From Nitzschia sp. pyKryTriq1 (lineage: Eukaryota; Bacillariophyta; Bacillariophyceae; Bacillariales; Bacillariaceae): a stretch of 64,000 bases of DNA. The stretch is from contig OY101125.1 of assembly GCA_956465555.1 (NCBI GenBank), positions 746,501-810,500 on the forward strand. The letters run 5' to 3'. Positions within the stretch are counted from its first letter, which is position 1. Every line of letters begins with the position of its first letter. This document shows, in pieces, positions 63,828 to 64,000 of the stretch. Below the pieces are notes generated by a model that was not told the origin of the DNA, did not search any database, and was given only the letters and a program-made list of their open reading frames with translations. Position numbers and translations under genes: made by a program.

Positions 63828-64000
63828 GCCCGAATTCGATCGATGGAAATGAGGATTTTCTTTCGTACGTCACTATTATCTTCTGACTTCCTTTCTGTCA
63901 GCTATCTTAAGGAGGGATAGATCAAGTCAAAATTTAGAATAGAGTGCTTCTATGGTATTGTCATACAAGATATTGATACCAAGTTCCTGTGCAGGTACTC
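63828..64000. other. Upstream region of the lipase gene
   Basis: AT-rich sequence at the window edge, the probable promoter. No motif was recognised with confidence. Confidence 0.3.

Overview
The window looks like nuclear DNA of a diatom, probably a raphid pennate (inference). Genes sit singly on both strands and have short GT-AG introns. Several precursors carry the heterokont plastid signal, a signal peptide followed by an AFAP- or AFTP-type motif. There is a thylakoid-lumen photosystem-type precursor, a bZIP-PAS regulator and a mucin-like Pro/Thr-rich secreted protein. Nothing suggests a bacterial, organellar or viral replicon. No rRNA, tRNA or CRISPR array was recognised by eye. Coding starts were restricted to ATG, and exon joins were chosen by splice consensus, reading phase and fit to the protein family.

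Layout. 0-34.6 kb is ordinary single-copy gene space: the tail of a coiled-coil gene, a small plastid protein, a JmjN/JmjC histone demethylase, a RING protein, a PsbQ/Psb31-like lumen protein, a TLDc protein, a probable plastid methyltransferase, a Pro/Thr-rich cell-surface protein, a TPR protein, an SRPBCC protein, a 5'-nucleotidase-type phosphoesterase, a retinol-saturase-like oxidoreductase, a membrane-anchored cyclophilin-like protein, a second methyltransferase-like protein, a four-span membrane protein and a secreted coiled-coil protein.

35.4-55.2 kb is an accessory block made of paralogue pairs. Two Golgi-type sulfotransferases bracket two nearly identical AAA-ATPase/TPR genes (about 5.56 kb unit). 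Next come two SET-domain proteins with signal peptides, separated by an island of nested TTAA-flanked DNA elements. 56-64 kb returns to single genes: a bZIP-PAS transcription factor and a patatin/SDP1-type triacylglycerol lipase.

Repeats. Four 3' ends of one Penelope-like retroelement family are scattered at 26.9, 34.7, 56.1 and 60.6 kb. GTAC-rich palindromic sequence (core TACCGGTAC) fills many intergenic gaps. A 250-bp palindromic element at 23.76-24.01 kb carries a string of seven miniature hairpins. The most interesting features are the mosaic AAA/TPR duplication, the secreted SET pair, the nested TTAA elements and the mini-hairpin element.
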